A program made the translations under genes and the position numbers. From the NCBI RefSeq assembly GCF_014650035.1, contig NZ_BMUE01000016.1, positions 62,001 to 126,000 on the forward strand: DNA of 64,000 nt. The letters run 5' to 3'. Numbering within the stretch: position 1 is the stretch's first letter; every line of letters starts with the position of its first letter. Source of the stretch: Streptomyces lucensis JCM 4490. Lineage in GTDB: Bacteria > Actinomycetota > Actinomycetes > Streptomycetales > Streptomycetaceae. The notes beneath the pieces were generated by a model, which ran no database searches, was not told the origin of the DNA, and worked only from the letters and a program-made list of their open reading frames with translations. Of this stretch, positions 36,898 to 45,767 are shown one piece after another.

Positions 36898-38975
36898 TAC
36901 GCGGCCCTCCTCGAAGTCCCCTGCACATCCCTGACCAGCCCGGCGATGGAATCCGCCCGCAGCCCGTCCAGCGTCACCGCCGTACCGCCCAGCTCACCCG
37001 CGAGCTGCCCGGCCAGCCCGAGCCGCACCGGCCCAGACTCGCAGTCCACGACCACGCTCGCGGTGCCCTCGGCCGCGAACAGCCGCGCCGCCCGCCTCGC
37101 CAGCGCGACCGGCTCGGTCCCGCCCGTCGCCCGGCCACCGTCCCGGCCGGAGGCGCTTCGCGCCGCCCCGTCACCGGTGGCCCGGCCGTCGGTCACCACC
37201 ACGACCAGCGCCCGCCGCGCCGGATCCCGCAACCGCTCCACGCGCAGCACCTCGTGCGCCTTGAGCAGCCCGGCCGCCAGCGGCGTCCGGCCTCCCGTCG
37301 GCAGCGACTCCAGCCGCGCGGCGGCGGCGTCGACGGAGGAGGTCGGCGGCAGGGCGACCTCGGCGTCCTTGCCGCGGAAGGTCACCAGCCCGACCTTGTC
37401 CCGCCGCTGGTAGGCGTCCAGCAGCAGCGACAGCACCGCGCCCTTCACGGCGCCCATCCGCTGCCGGGCCGCCATGGACCCGGAGGCGTCGACCACGAAC
37501 AGCACGAGGTTCCCCTCCCGGCCCTCCCGGGTCGCCTGCCGCAGATCGTCGCGGCGGATCACCAGCCCGGGCCCGGACCGGCCCCGCGCCCGCTGGTGCG
37601 GGGCGGCGGCCTGCACGGTCGCGGCCAGGTGCAGCTTGGTCAGCGCGCCCCGGGGCCGGCGGGCCCCGGTCGTCCGCCCGTGCTCGGTCCGCGCCCGCGA
37701 CCGCCGCCCGGCGGCCCCCTCGCCGATCCCGGGCACGCTCAGCGCCTTGGTCCGGAACGGTTCGGCGGCACGGGCGGGCGCCTGCTCCCGCGAGCCGGAC
37801 GGCTGCGACTGCCCGCCCTCACCGGCCTCGGGCCGCGCGGCGCTGCCGCCGTCGTCCTGCGGACCGGCGTCGGGCGCGGGCCGCCCACCGCCGCCACCGG
37901 GACCGTCGGGGTCGGGATCACCGTCGCCGCCGCCGTCCCCGCCGTTACCGCCCTCCTCGTCGCTCCCGGAGGACTGCTCCAGCGTCTCGTCCAGCTTGTC
38001 CTCGTCGAGACCGGGCGCGTCGAAGGGATTGCGCCGGCGCCGGTGCGGCAGCGCGAGCAGCGCGGCCTGCCGGACGTCCTCGGCGAGCACGTCCGTGCGC
38101 CCGGCCCACGCGGCCAGCGCGGTCGCCGTACGGGCCATCACGATGTCGGCGCGCATGCCGTCCACCTCGAAGGCCGCGCAGGTCGCCGCGATCTGCCGCA
38201 GCGCACCGTCGCCGAGCCGCACCCGCGGCAGCAACTCCCGTGCCGCGACGATGCGCTGCCGGACGGCCGCCTCCTCACCGGCCCATCCGGCGGCGAACGC
38301 GGCCGGATCGTCGTCGTAGGCGAGCCGGCGCCGGACCACCTCCACCCGCTGCTCCGGCTCCCGCGACGCGGCGACCTCCACGGTCAGCCCGAACCGGTCC
38401 AGCAACTGGGGCCGCAGCTCGCCCTCTTCGGGATTCATGGTGCCGACGAGCAGGAACCGGGCGGCGTGCCGCACGGAGACGCCCTCGCGCTCGACGTACG
38501 AGGCGCCCATGGCCGCGGCGTCCAGCAGCAGGTCGACCAGGTGGTCGTGGAGGAGGTTGACCTCGTCGACGTAGAGGATGCCCCGGTGGGCGTCGGCCAG
38601 CAGACCCGGCTCGAACGCCTTCACGCCCTCGGCGAGCGCCCGCTCGATGTCGAGCGCGCCGACCAGCCGGTCCTCGGAGGCGCCGACGGGGAGTTCGACC
38701 ATGCGGGCGGCCCGCTGGGCGCCCGGCCCCGGCTCGTGCGGGCCGTCCGGGCAGGACGGGTCCGGTGCCGCCGGGTCGCAGGAGAACCGGCAGCCCGGCA
38801 CCACGGCCACCTCGGGCAGCAGCGCCGAGAGGGCCCGCACCGCCGTGGACTTGGCGGTGCCCTTCTCGCCGCGCACCAGCACACCGCCCACCGCCGGGGA
38901 CACGGCGTTCAGCAGCAGCGCGAGCCGCAGGTCGTCCTGGCCGACAACGGCCGTGAACGGAAACGGGGTTGTCAC
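36897..38975 (-). CDS. ChlI-ChlD fusion, AAA+/VWA chelatase subunit partnering CobN
   Basis: This 692-residue protein combines an N-terminal AAA+ ChlI-like ATPase (Walker A GEKGTAKST, Walker B ILYVDEVNLL, arginine-finger region LLVGTMNPEEGELRPQLLDRFG), an acidic Pro/Gly-rich linker (about 345-440) and a C-terminal von Willebrand A domain with MIDAS motif VVDASGSM. In actinobacteria it takes the place of separate CobS and CobT as the motor of the ATP-dependent cobaltochelatase with CobN. The start is GTG 38975, overlapping the cobN stop. Confidence 0.92.
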   Translation of the reverse strand: MTTPFPFTAVVGQDDLRLALLLNAVSPAVGGVLVRGEKGTAKSTAVRALSALLPEVAVVPGCRFSCDPAAPDPSCPDGPHEPGPGAQRAARMVELPVGASEDRLVGALDIERALAEGVKAFEPGLLADAHRGILYVDEVNLLHDHLVDLLLDAAAMGASYVEREGVSVRHAARFLLVGTMNPEEGELRPQLLDRFGLTVEVAASREPEQRVEVVRRRLAYDDDPAAFAAGWAGEEAAVRQRIVAARELLPRVRLGDGALRQIAATCAAFEVDGMRADIVMARTATALAAWAGRTDVLAEDVRQAALLALPHRRRRNPFDAPGLDEDKLDETLEQSSGSDEEGGNGGDGGGDGDPDPDGPGGGGGRPAPDAGPQDDGGSAARPEAGEGGQSQPSGSREQAPARAAEPFRTKALSVPGIGEGAAGRRSRARTEHGRTTGARRPRGALTKLHLAATVQAAAPHQRARGRSGPGLVIRRDDLRQATREGREGNLVLFVVDASGSMAARQRMGAVKGAVLSLLLDAYQRRDKVGLVTFRGKDAEVALPPTSSVDAAAARLESLPTGGRTPLAAGLLKAHEVLRVERLRDPARRALVVVVTDGRATGDGAARSASGRDGGRATGGTEPVALARRAARLFAAEGTASVVVDCESGPVRLGLAGQLAGELGGTAVTLDGLRADSIAGLVRDVQGTSRRAA

Positions 38976-41900
38976 TGGTCGCCCTCCAGATCGCCTTCCA
39001 GCTCCAGGTAGGTGGCGCGCAGCCGCTCCAGCGTGTCCGCGTCCGGCTCCGCCCACAGCCCGCGGTCCGCCGCCTCCAGCAGCCGCTCGGTGATGCCGCG
39101 CAGCGCCCACGGGTTGGACTTCCTCATGAAGTCCCGGTTCTCCGGGTCGAAGACGTACTCGGCGCTGAGCTTCTCGTACATCCAGTCGTCGACCACGCCC
39201 GCCGTGGCGTCGTAGCCGAACAGGTAGTCCACGGTCGCCGCCATCTCGAAGGCGCCCTTGTAGCCGTGCCGGCGCATCGCCGCCATCCAGCGCGGGTTGA
39301 CCACCCGGGCCCGGAAGACACGGTGCGTCTCCTCGCCCAGCGTGCGCGTCCTCACCTGGTCGGGGACGGCCGAGTCGCCCACGTAGGCCTCGGGGTTGGC
39401 GCCGGTGAGGTGCCGCACCATGGCGACCATGCCGCCGTGGTACTGGAAGTAGTCGTCGGCGTCGACCAGGTCGTGCTCGCGGGTGTCGACGTTCTTCGCC
39501 GCCACCGCGATCCGCCGGAACGCCGTCTCCATGTCCCCGCGCGCCGCGCGCCCGTCGAGCCCGCGGCCGTAGGCGTAGCCGCCCCACACCGCGTACACCT
39601 CGGCGAGGTCGGCGTCGGATCGCCAGTTCCGGGCGTCGATCAGCGGCAGCAGACCGGCGCCGTACGCGCCCGGCTTGGAGCCGAAGATGCGGGCCGTCGC
39701 GCGCCGCCGGTCACCGTGCTCCGCCGCGTCCTCCGCCACGTGCGCCCGCACGTAGTTGGACCCGGCGGGCTCGTCCAGCTCCGCCACCGCCCGCACCGCG
39801 TCGTCGATCAGACCGACCACGTGCGGGAACGCGTCGCGGAAGAACCCGGAGATGCGGACCGTGACGTCGATGCGCGGCCGGCCCAGCTCCTCCAGGCCGA
39901 TCACCTCGAACCCCGTCACCCGGCGCGAGGCGTCGTCCCAGACCGGGCGGCAGCCCAGCAGCGCCAGGATCTCGGCGATGTCGTCGCCCTGGGTGCGCAT
40001 CGCGGACGTGCCCCACACGGTCAGGCCCACGGACCGCGGGTACTCGCCGGTGTCCTGCAGATACCGCTGGACCAGGGAGTCCGCGAGCGACTGGCCGACC
40101 TCCCAGCTCAGCCGGGACGGAATCGCCTTGGGGTCGACCGAGTAGAAGTTCCGGCCCGTGGGCAGCACGTTGACCAGGCCACGGGTCGGCGAACCCGACG
40201 GACCGGCCGGGACGTATCCGCCGTTCAGGGCGCGCAGGATGTTCCCGATCTCGTCGGTGGTGCGGGCGAGCCGCGGTACGACCTCGGCGCAGGCGAACTC
40301 CAGCACCGCGACGGCGTCCGGGAGCCGCGTGCCGAGCACGTCGTCCAGCACGACGGGCACGGCCGCCCGGTCCCACGCCCGGGACTCCATGCCCTCCGCG
40401 ATCCGCCGGCACAGCTGCTCCAGCAGGTCGATGGCGTCGGACGCCGTACGGGATGGGCCCGCCGCCAGGTCCGTCAGTTCCACCGGCACCTTCACCGGCG
40501 CACCCGGCTCGGCCAGCAGCTCCTTCTCCACCAGCCCGAAGTGTCCGGCCAGCGAGGCCCGCAGACCCGGCAGCGCGTTGGCACGGCCGCCCCAGACCTG
40601 CGAGGCGCGCAGCACGGCGAGGACGAGGTTGACCCGCGGTTCGCCGGCCGGGCCGCCGCCGAGGATGTGCAGGCCGTCGCGGATCTGCACGTCCTTGATC
40701 TCGCACAGATAGCCGTCGATGTGCATGACGAACTCGTCGAACTCCGCGTCGTCCGGCTGCTCGTCCACGTGCAGGTCGTGGTGCAGCTCGGCGGCCTTGA
40801 CGAGGGTCCAGATCTGGGCGCGCACGGCGGGCGCCTTCACCGGGTCCAGGTCGGAGACGAGCGCGTACTCGTCGAGCAGCTGCTCCAGCTTGGCCAGGTC
40901 GCCGTAGGTGTCCGCGCGCGCCATCGGCGGCACCAGGTGGTCGACGACCGTGGCGTGCCCGCGCCGCTTGGCCTGCGTGCCCTCGCCGGGATCGTTCACG
41001 ATGAACGGGTAGACCAGCGGCAGGTCGCCGAGGACCGCGTCGGGGGCGCAGCCGCCGCTCAGGCCCAGGCCCTTGCCCGGCAGCCACTCCATCGTGCCGT
41101 GCTTGCCCATGTGCACGACCGCGTCGGCGCCGAAGCTGTTCTCCAGCCAGCGGTAGGCCGCCATGTAGTGGTGGGAGGGCGGCATGTCGGGGTCGTGGTA
41201 GATGGCGATCGGGTTCTCGCCGAAGCCGCGCGGCGGCTGGATCATCACGACGACGTTCCCGAACCGCAGCGAGGCCAGCACGATGTCGTCGCCGTCCACG
41301 TACAGGCCGCCCGGCGGCTCGCCCCACGCCTCGGTCATGGCGTCGCGCAGCTCCGGGTCCAGCTTCGCGAACCACGCCCGGTAGTCGGCGAGCGGTACCC
41401 GCGCGGGCGCGGCGGCCAGCTGCTCCTCCGTCAGCCACTCCACGTCGTGGCCGCCCGCCTCGATCAGCCGGTGGATCAGCTCGTCGCCGCCGGCCGGGTA
41501 CTCGGTGAGCGAGTAGCCGGCGTCGCGCAGCGCGTCCAGCACCCGTACCGCCGAGGCGGGCGTGTCCAGGCCGACCGCGTTGCCGACGCGGGAGTGCTTC
41601 GTCGGGTACGCGGTGAAGACGAGGGCGACCTTCTTCTCGGCGTTCGGCTTGTGCTTCAGCCGCGCGTGCCTGACGGCGATGCCGGCGACCCGGGCGGACC
41701 GCTCGGGGTCGGCGACGTACACCGGGACCTCGTCCGGGCCCTGCTCCTTGAAGGAGAACGGCACGGTGATCAGGCGGCCGTCGAACTCGGGGATCGCGAC
41801 CTGCATCGCCGCGTCCATGGGGGACAGGGCGGCGTCCGACTCCGCCCACGCGGCCCGCGAGGAGGTGAGGCACAGGCCCTGCAGCACGGGGACGTCGAGG

Positions 41901-42622
41901 TCGGCGAGCGCGCCGATGTCCCAGGACTCCTCGTCGCCGCCCGCGGAGGCCTGTGAGGCGTGCGTGCCGCCCGCCGCGAGGACGGTGGCGACCAGCGCGT
42001 CGGCCCGGCCCAGCAGCTCGTACAGCCCGGCGTCCGCGCCGCGCAGCGAACCGCAGTACACGGGCAGGGCGTTGGCGCCCTGTGCCTCGATCGCGTCGCA
42101 CAGGGTGTCCACGAAGCCGGTGTTGCCGCTCAGTTCGTGCGCCCGGTAGAAGAGCACGCCCACCGTCGGCCGGCCCTCGGTGAAGGCGCGGTCGCCGTGG
42201 ACGCCGTACTCGGGCATCTTCCGCGGCCCGTCGAAGCCCTCGCCGGTGAGCAGCACGGTGTCGGACAGGAACCGGGACAGCTCCAGCAGGTTCGCGGGGC
42301 CGCCCTCGACCAGGTACTTCAGCGCCTCGGCCACCACACCGGCGGGCACGGACGACTCGGCCATCAGCTCGGCGTCCGGGACGGACTCGCCGCCCAGCAG
42401 CACGGCCGGCACACCGGACGCCTTCAACGCGGCCAGCCCGTCCTCCCAGGCCCGCTTGCCGCCCAGCAGCCGTACGACGGCGATGCCGGCGCCGTCGATC
42501 AGGCCCGGCAGCTCCCCGGCGACGTCGATCCGGGTCGGGTTGCCGATCCGGTACCCGGCGCCACAGGCCCGGGCCGCCAGCAGATCCGTGTCGGCGGTCG
42601 ACAACAACAACACTGTGCTCAT
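38972..42622 (-). CDS. cobN: Cobaltochelatase large subunit CobN
   Basis: The 1216-residue protein is the tetrapyrrole-binding subunit that inserts cobalt into hydrogenobyrinic acid a,c-diamide with an ATPase partner. It matches the CobN/BchH pattern throughout: YRAHELSGNTGFVDTLC near residue 160, HHYMAAYRWLENSFGADAVVHMGKHGTMEWLPGK near residue 490, and LEQLCRRIAEGMESRAWDR near 730. The length fits CobN. ATG 42622 overlaps the cobQ stop; the longer frame upstream is a shadow of cobQ. Confidence 0.97.
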   Translation of the reverse strand: MSTVLLLSTADTDLLAARACGAGYRIGNPTRIDVAGELPGLIDGAGIAVVRLLGGKRAWEDGLAALKASGVPAVLLGGESVPDAELMAESSVPAGVVAEALKYLVEGGPANLLELSRFLSDTVLLTGEGFDGPRKMPEYGVHGDRAFTEGRPTVGVLFYRAHELSGNTGFVDTLCDAIEAQGANALPVYCGSLRGADAGLYELLGRADALVATVLAAGGTHASQASAGGDEESWDIGALADLDVPVLQGLCLTSSRAAWAESDAALSPMDAAMQVAIPEFDGRLITVPFSFKEQGPDEVPVYVADPERSARVAGIAVRHARLKHKPNAEKKVALVFTAYPTKHSRVGNAVGLDTPASAVRVLDALRDAGYSLTEYPAGGDELIHRLIEAGGHDVEWLTEEQLAAAPARVPLADYRAWFAKLDPELRDAMTEAWGEPPGGLYVDGDDIVLASLRFGNVVVMIQPPRGFGENPIAIYHDPDMPPSHHYMAAYRWLENSFGADAVVHMGKHGTMEWLPGKGLGLSGGCAPDAVLGDLPLVYPFIVNDPGEGTQAKRRGHATVVDHLVPPMARADTYGDLAKLEQLLDEYALVSDLDPVKAPAVRAQIWTLVKAAELHHDLHVDEQPDDAEFDEFVMHIDGYLCEIKDVQIRDGLHILGGGPAGEPRVNLVLAVLRASQVWGGRANALPGLRASLAGHFGLVEKELLAEPGAPVKVPVELTDLAAGPSRTASDAIDLLEQLCRRIAEGMESRAWDRAAVPVVLDDVLGTRLPDAVAVLEFACAEVVPRLARTTDEIGNILRALNGGYVPAGPSGSPTRGLVNVLPTGRNFYSVDPKAIPSRLSWEVGQSLADSLVQRYLQDTGEYPRSVGLTVWGTSAMRTQGDDIAEILALLGCRPVWDDASRRVTGFEVIGLEELGRPRIDVTVRISGFFRDAFPHVVGLIDDAVRAVAELDEPAGSNYVRAHVAEDAAEHGDRRRATARIFGSKPGAYGAGLLPLIDARNWRSDADLAEVYAVWGGYAYGRGLDGRAARGDMETAFRRIAVAAKNVDTREHDLVDADDYFQYHGGMVAMVRHLTGANPEAYVGDSAVPDQVRTRTLGEETHRVFRARVVNPRWMAAMRRHGYKGAFEMAATVDYLFGYDATAGVVDDWMYEKLSAEYVFDPENRDFMRKSNPWALRGITERLLEAADRGLWAEPDADTLERLRATYLELEGDLEGDQ

Positions 42623-44127
42623 GCGGGCGCTCCCGGTGGAATGAATGGCAGTCCTTGCGGCGCGCCCGACTCGATGAGCCGCCAGAGCGCGTCCGTGTCC
42701 GCGTGCTGTTCGATCAGGTCGCCGAGCCGGTCGAGCTGCTCCTCGCGCAGCGCGGCGAAGGAGGTGTCCGGGGCCGGTACGAAGCGGCGGCCCGCGGCGG
42801 CGGCCACCTCGCGCAGGAAGGCCCGCCGGAAGCCGTCCGACTCCAGCGAACCGTGCCAGTGCGTGCCCCAGACGGACCCCACTCGGCAGCCGTCCAGGAA
42901 GGTCTCGCCGCCGAGGACCTCGGCGACGCCGTGGTGGATCTCGTACCCCTCGACGCGCTCGCCCAGGGCCTCGCCGGCCGGGCGGGCGAGGGTCTTCTCG
43001 CGGGAGAACCGCACCCGCACCGGGAGCAGACCGAGTCCGGGGACGGCGCCGGCGCGCGACTCGACGTCGTCCTCGATGTGCTCGCCGAGGATCTGGAAGC
43101 CGCCGCAGACGCCGAGGACCGGGCGGCCCTCGGCGGCCCTGCGCACGAGGGCGTCCGCGAGCCCGCGCTCGCGCAGCCACTCGAGTGCGCGCACGGTGCC
43201 GCGGGTGCCCGGCACCACCGCCAGGTCGGCGTCGGCCAGTTCCTCCGGCCGGTCCACGAAACGCACGACGACCCCGGGTTCGGCGGCGAGCGCGTCCACG
43301 TCGGTGAAGTTGGACATGAGCGGGATCGCGCAGACGGCGACCCGCAGCACGTCCTCGCCGACCGGGGGAGCGACGGCGGACTCCCGGACGGTTCCGCGCA
43401 GCGAGACCCGCAGTCCGTCCTCCTCGTCGATGCCGAGCCCGTGCCGGAAGGGCAGCACGCCGTACGTGTGCCGCCCGGTGAGCCCGTGCAGCATCTCCAG
43501 GCCCGGTTCCAGCAGGGAGACGTCCCCGCGGAACTTGTTCACCAGGAACCCGGCGACCAGTTCCTGGTCCTCGGGCGAGAGAAGGGCGACCGTGCCGAAG
43601 AAGGAGGCGAAGACGCCGCCGCGGTCGATGTCGCCGACCACGAGCACGGGCAGCCGCGCGTTCCGCGCGATCCCCATGTTGACGATGTCGGTCCGCCGCA
43701 GATTGATCTCCGCGGGCGACCCGGCCCCCTCACAGATCACCGCGTCATACGTGCCCCGCAACTCGGCCAGGCACTCCAGCACGGTGCCCAGGAGCCGCTG
43801 CTGCCGGCCACCGTGGTACCCGCGCGCGCTCAGTTCGCCCACCGGCCTGCCCAGCAGCACGACCTGGCTGCTCTGTTCGCCGCCCGGCTTGAGCAGCACC
43901 GGGTTCATCAGCGCGGTCGGCTCCACGCGGCACGCCTGCGCCTGCATGGCCTGCGCCCGCCCTATCTCCGCGCCCTGACGGGTCACGAAGGAGTTGAGGG
44001 ACATGTTCTGCGCCTTGAACGGCGCGACCTTCACGCCCTGGCGCACCAGCCACCGGCAGATCCCGGCCGTGACGACGCTCTTGCCGGCGTCGGAGGTGGT
44101 GCCGGCGACGAGGAGACCCCCGCTCAC
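42619..44127 (-). CDS. cobQ: Cobyric acid synthase CobQ
   Basis: The 502-residue amidotransferase has an N-terminal dethiobiotin-synthase-like ATPase (LLVAGTTSDAGKSVVTAGICRWL, FKAQNMSLNS) and a C-terminal glutaminase domain with the cysteine in VLGVCGGFQILG and the His in VWGTHWHGSLE. It amidates side chains b, d, e and g of adenosylcobyrinic acid a,c-diamide. GTG 44127 overlaps the cobD stop. Confidence 0.96.
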   Translation of the reverse strand: MSGGLLVAGTTSDAGKSVVTAGICRWLVRQGVKVAPFKAQNMSLNSFVTRQGAEIGRAQAMQAQACRVEPTALMNPVLLKPGGEQSSQVVLLGRPVGELSARGYHGGRQQRLLGTVLECLAELRGTYDAVICEGAGSPAEINLRRTDIVNMGIARNARLPVLVVGDIDRGGVFASFFGTVALLSPEDQELVAGFLVNKFRGDVSLLEPGLEMLHGLTGRHTYGVLPFRHGLGIDEEDGLRVSLRGTVRESAVAPPVGEDVLRVAVCAIPLMSNFTDVDALAAEPGVVVRFVDRPEELADADLAVVPGTRGTVRALEWLRERGLADALVRRAAEGRPVLGVCGGFQILGEHIEDDVESRAGAVPGLGLLPVRVRFSREKTLARPAGEALGERVEGYEIHHGVAEVLGGETFLDGCRVGSVWGTHWHGSLESDGFRRAFLREVAAAAGRRFVPAPDTSFAALREEQLDRLGDLIEQHADTDALWRLIESGAPQGLPFIPPGAPA

Positions 44128-45068
44128 TTCCCACGTCCCTTCACGAGTCGGCGCGCGGCGACGGTGACGCCGAGCGCGAGCAGGCCGACGCGGCGGGAGA
44201 GCCGCACGGCGCGGTCGATGTCGGTGGTCCGGACGGCGCGCCCGGCGTCCCCGTTGAGCACGGGCCGGTGTTCGACGCGTCCGGCATAGGAGAGCGTTCC
44301 GCCGAGCCGCACGCCGAGGGCGCCCGCGAACGACGCCTCGACGGGGCCGGCGTTGGGACTCGGGTGCTCGGCGGCGTCCGCCCGCCAGGCCCTCACGGCC
44401 CCCCGGGGGTCGGGTCCGGCGAGCACGGCGAGCGCGGCGGTCAGCCGTGCGCCGGGCCATCCGGCGAGGTCGTCCAGACGGGCGGAGGCCCATCCGTAGC
44501 GCCGGTGACGGGGCGACCTGTGACCCACCATCGCGTCGAGGGTGTTGACCGCGCGGAAGCCCAGCAGTCCGGGCACCCCGGCCGCGGCGCCCCACACCAG
44601 GGCGCCCACCACGGCGTCGGAGGTGTTCTCGGCGACCGACTCGACCACGGCCCGGGCGATCCCGTCGGCGTCGAGCGCCTGGGGGTCCCGGCCGCACAGA
44701 TGGGGCAGCCGCGCGCGGGCGGCCTCGACGTCACCGGTCTCGAGGGCGCGCCCGATGGTGCGGGCCTCCCGGGCGAGCGAGGTGCCGCCGACGACGGCCC
44801 AGGTGGCGGCGGCGGTCAGCGCGGCGGAGGCGGTGGGGGAGGGGCGTACGGCGCGTGCGGCCACGGCACCGAGTGCGACGGCGCCACCGGCGCACACGAC
44901 GGTGTGCAGGGCGCCCCAGCCGCGGTGGTCGTGCCACAACGCGCGTTCCACGGCCGCGGCCGTCCGCCCGAACACGGCGACCGGGTGCCCGCGGCGCGGA
45001 TCGCCGAGGAGCAGGTCACCGAGAAGGCCGGCGGCGGCGCCGTACGCGTAGGAGCGATCGGCACCCAT
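44124..45068 (-). CDS. cobD: Adenosylcobinamide-phosphate synthase CobD/CbiB
   Basis: The 314-residue membrane protein joins the aminopropanol linker to adenosylcobyric acid. It has the CbiB features LLGDLLLGDPRRGHPVAVFGR at the start, ARAVVESVAENTSDAVVGALVW near residue 138 and MVGHRSPRHRRYGWASARLDDL near 185. It is the first gene of the main cobalamin operon, 122 bp after the riboswitch. The ribosome site before ATG 45068 is weak, so translation may depend on leader structure. Confidence 0.95.
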   Translation of the reverse strand: MGADRSYAYGAAAGLLGDLLLGDPRRGHPVAVFGRTAAAVERALWHDHRGWGALHTVVCAGGAVALGAVAARAVRPSPTASAALTAAATWAVVGGTSLAREARTIGRALETGDVEAARARLPHLCGRDPQALDADGIARAVVESVAENTSDAVVGALVWGAAAGVPGLLGFRAVNTLDAMVGHRSPRHRRYGWASARLDDLAGWPGARLTAALAVLAGPDPRGAVRAWRADAAEHPSPNAGPVEASFAGALGVRLGGTLSYAGRVEHRPVLNGDAGRAVRTTDIDRAVRLSRRVGLLALGVTVAARRLVKGRGK

Positions 45069-45189
45069 CGGCTCAGCCGGCCGCGAGGGCCGTGGGTACA
45101 GGAGCGGGCCTGGTACGGGTCCTTCGGCAGCCGAGCATGGCGATATGGGTCCTCACTCAGGGTGTCCGCGCCCTGGTTCGACGAGTTCC

Positions 45190-45330
45190 GGCGGTGAGAG
45201 TTCCTGGCTCCCGGGGAGTTCTTCCCCGGTGACAGTGGCGGGACCGCGCCGGATTCGCACCGGCTTCCTCTTCTGCCGCCGTTCATGGCCTGGGCAGTCC
45301 ACCACGCACCCGGAAGGGCCGTCAACTTGC
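45190..45330 (-). ncRNA. Adenosylcobalamin (B12) riboswitch
   Basis: On the minus strand the conserved core is complete: GGAAGCCGGTGCGAATCCGG (45249-45268), the B12 box GCCACTG (45233-45239), a CCGGGGAAGAACTCCCCGG stem-loop, and GGGAGCCAGGAACTC (45198-45212). This is the typical Streptomyces form. It lies upstream of cobD on the same strand and should lower expression of the cobD-cobI run when adenosylcobalamin is plentiful. No terminator is clear between it and cobD, so control may act on translation initiation. Borders are approximate. Confidence 0.95.
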
Positions 45331-45455
45331 CGTTGACCTGCGCGGGGAGAGTGTGCCGATCCCCACACCCGGACTGTGACCGGGAGGGTTTGCCGGGAAG
45401 CTCGCGGCGTCCGGTGCTGGGGGTACCTGCCTCAGGGGCGTGCGAGCACGCGGAA
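45331..45455. other. Probable promoter region of the cobalamin operon
   Basis: This stretch lies between the riboswitch and the terminator hairpin, within the 441-bp gene-free interval 45069-45509. It should hold the promoter of the cobD operon on the minus strand. No convincing -10/-35 pair was found. The 45069-45189 part is the mRNA leader between riboswitch and cobD. Confidence 0.4.
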
Positions 45456-45487
45456 GGCTCCGCTCCCGAAGTGCCGGGAGCGGAGCC
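45456..45487. terminator. Perfect 13-bp stem hairpin after the phosphate-transport genes
   Basis: Arms 45456-45468 (GGCTCCGCTCCCG) and 45475-45487 are perfectly complementary, with a 6-nt loop (aagtgc). It follows the small membrane protein gene on the minus strand by 22 bp and should insulate the phosphate-transport operon from the cobalamin operon. Confidence 0.85.
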
Positions 45488-45509
45488 CTGGGTCGTTCGC
45501 GAGTGCCGG

Positions 45510-45737
45510 TCAGGCCTTCGCGACGATGAGGTACATGCCGTACGCCACCGCCGCCGCGCAGGCGGCGAAGCAGACGTAGGCGCCGGTGACGGCGAGGGCG
45601 GCGGAGTCGCCCTGGGCCGCGGCCCGCTCGCGCCGGGCCAGGCCCCTGATGCCGACCGTGAACAGGGCCACCAGGCCCACCGTGACCACGAGGCTGACGC
45701 CGAAGACGGAACCGATGGCCGCCCAGTCGATCTTCAT
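45510..45737 (-). CDS. Small two-helix membrane protein next to Pit transporter
   Basis: The 75-residue protein has two hydrophobic helices (about 8-30 and 46-70) separated by a positive loop (RGLARRERAAAQGD). I recognise no known domain. It follows the PiT transporter gene by 30 bp on the same strand, with a possible GAAGGAAG ribosome site, so it is probably co-expressed and may be an accessory subunit. Function is unknown. Confidence 0.8.
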   Translation of the reverse strand: MKIDWAAIGSVFGVSLVVTVGLVALFTVGIRGLARRERAAAQGDSAALAVTGAYVCFAACAAAVAYGMYLIVAKA

Positions 45738-45767
45738 GATGCTTCCTTCGTAACCGGGTGCTCGGGG

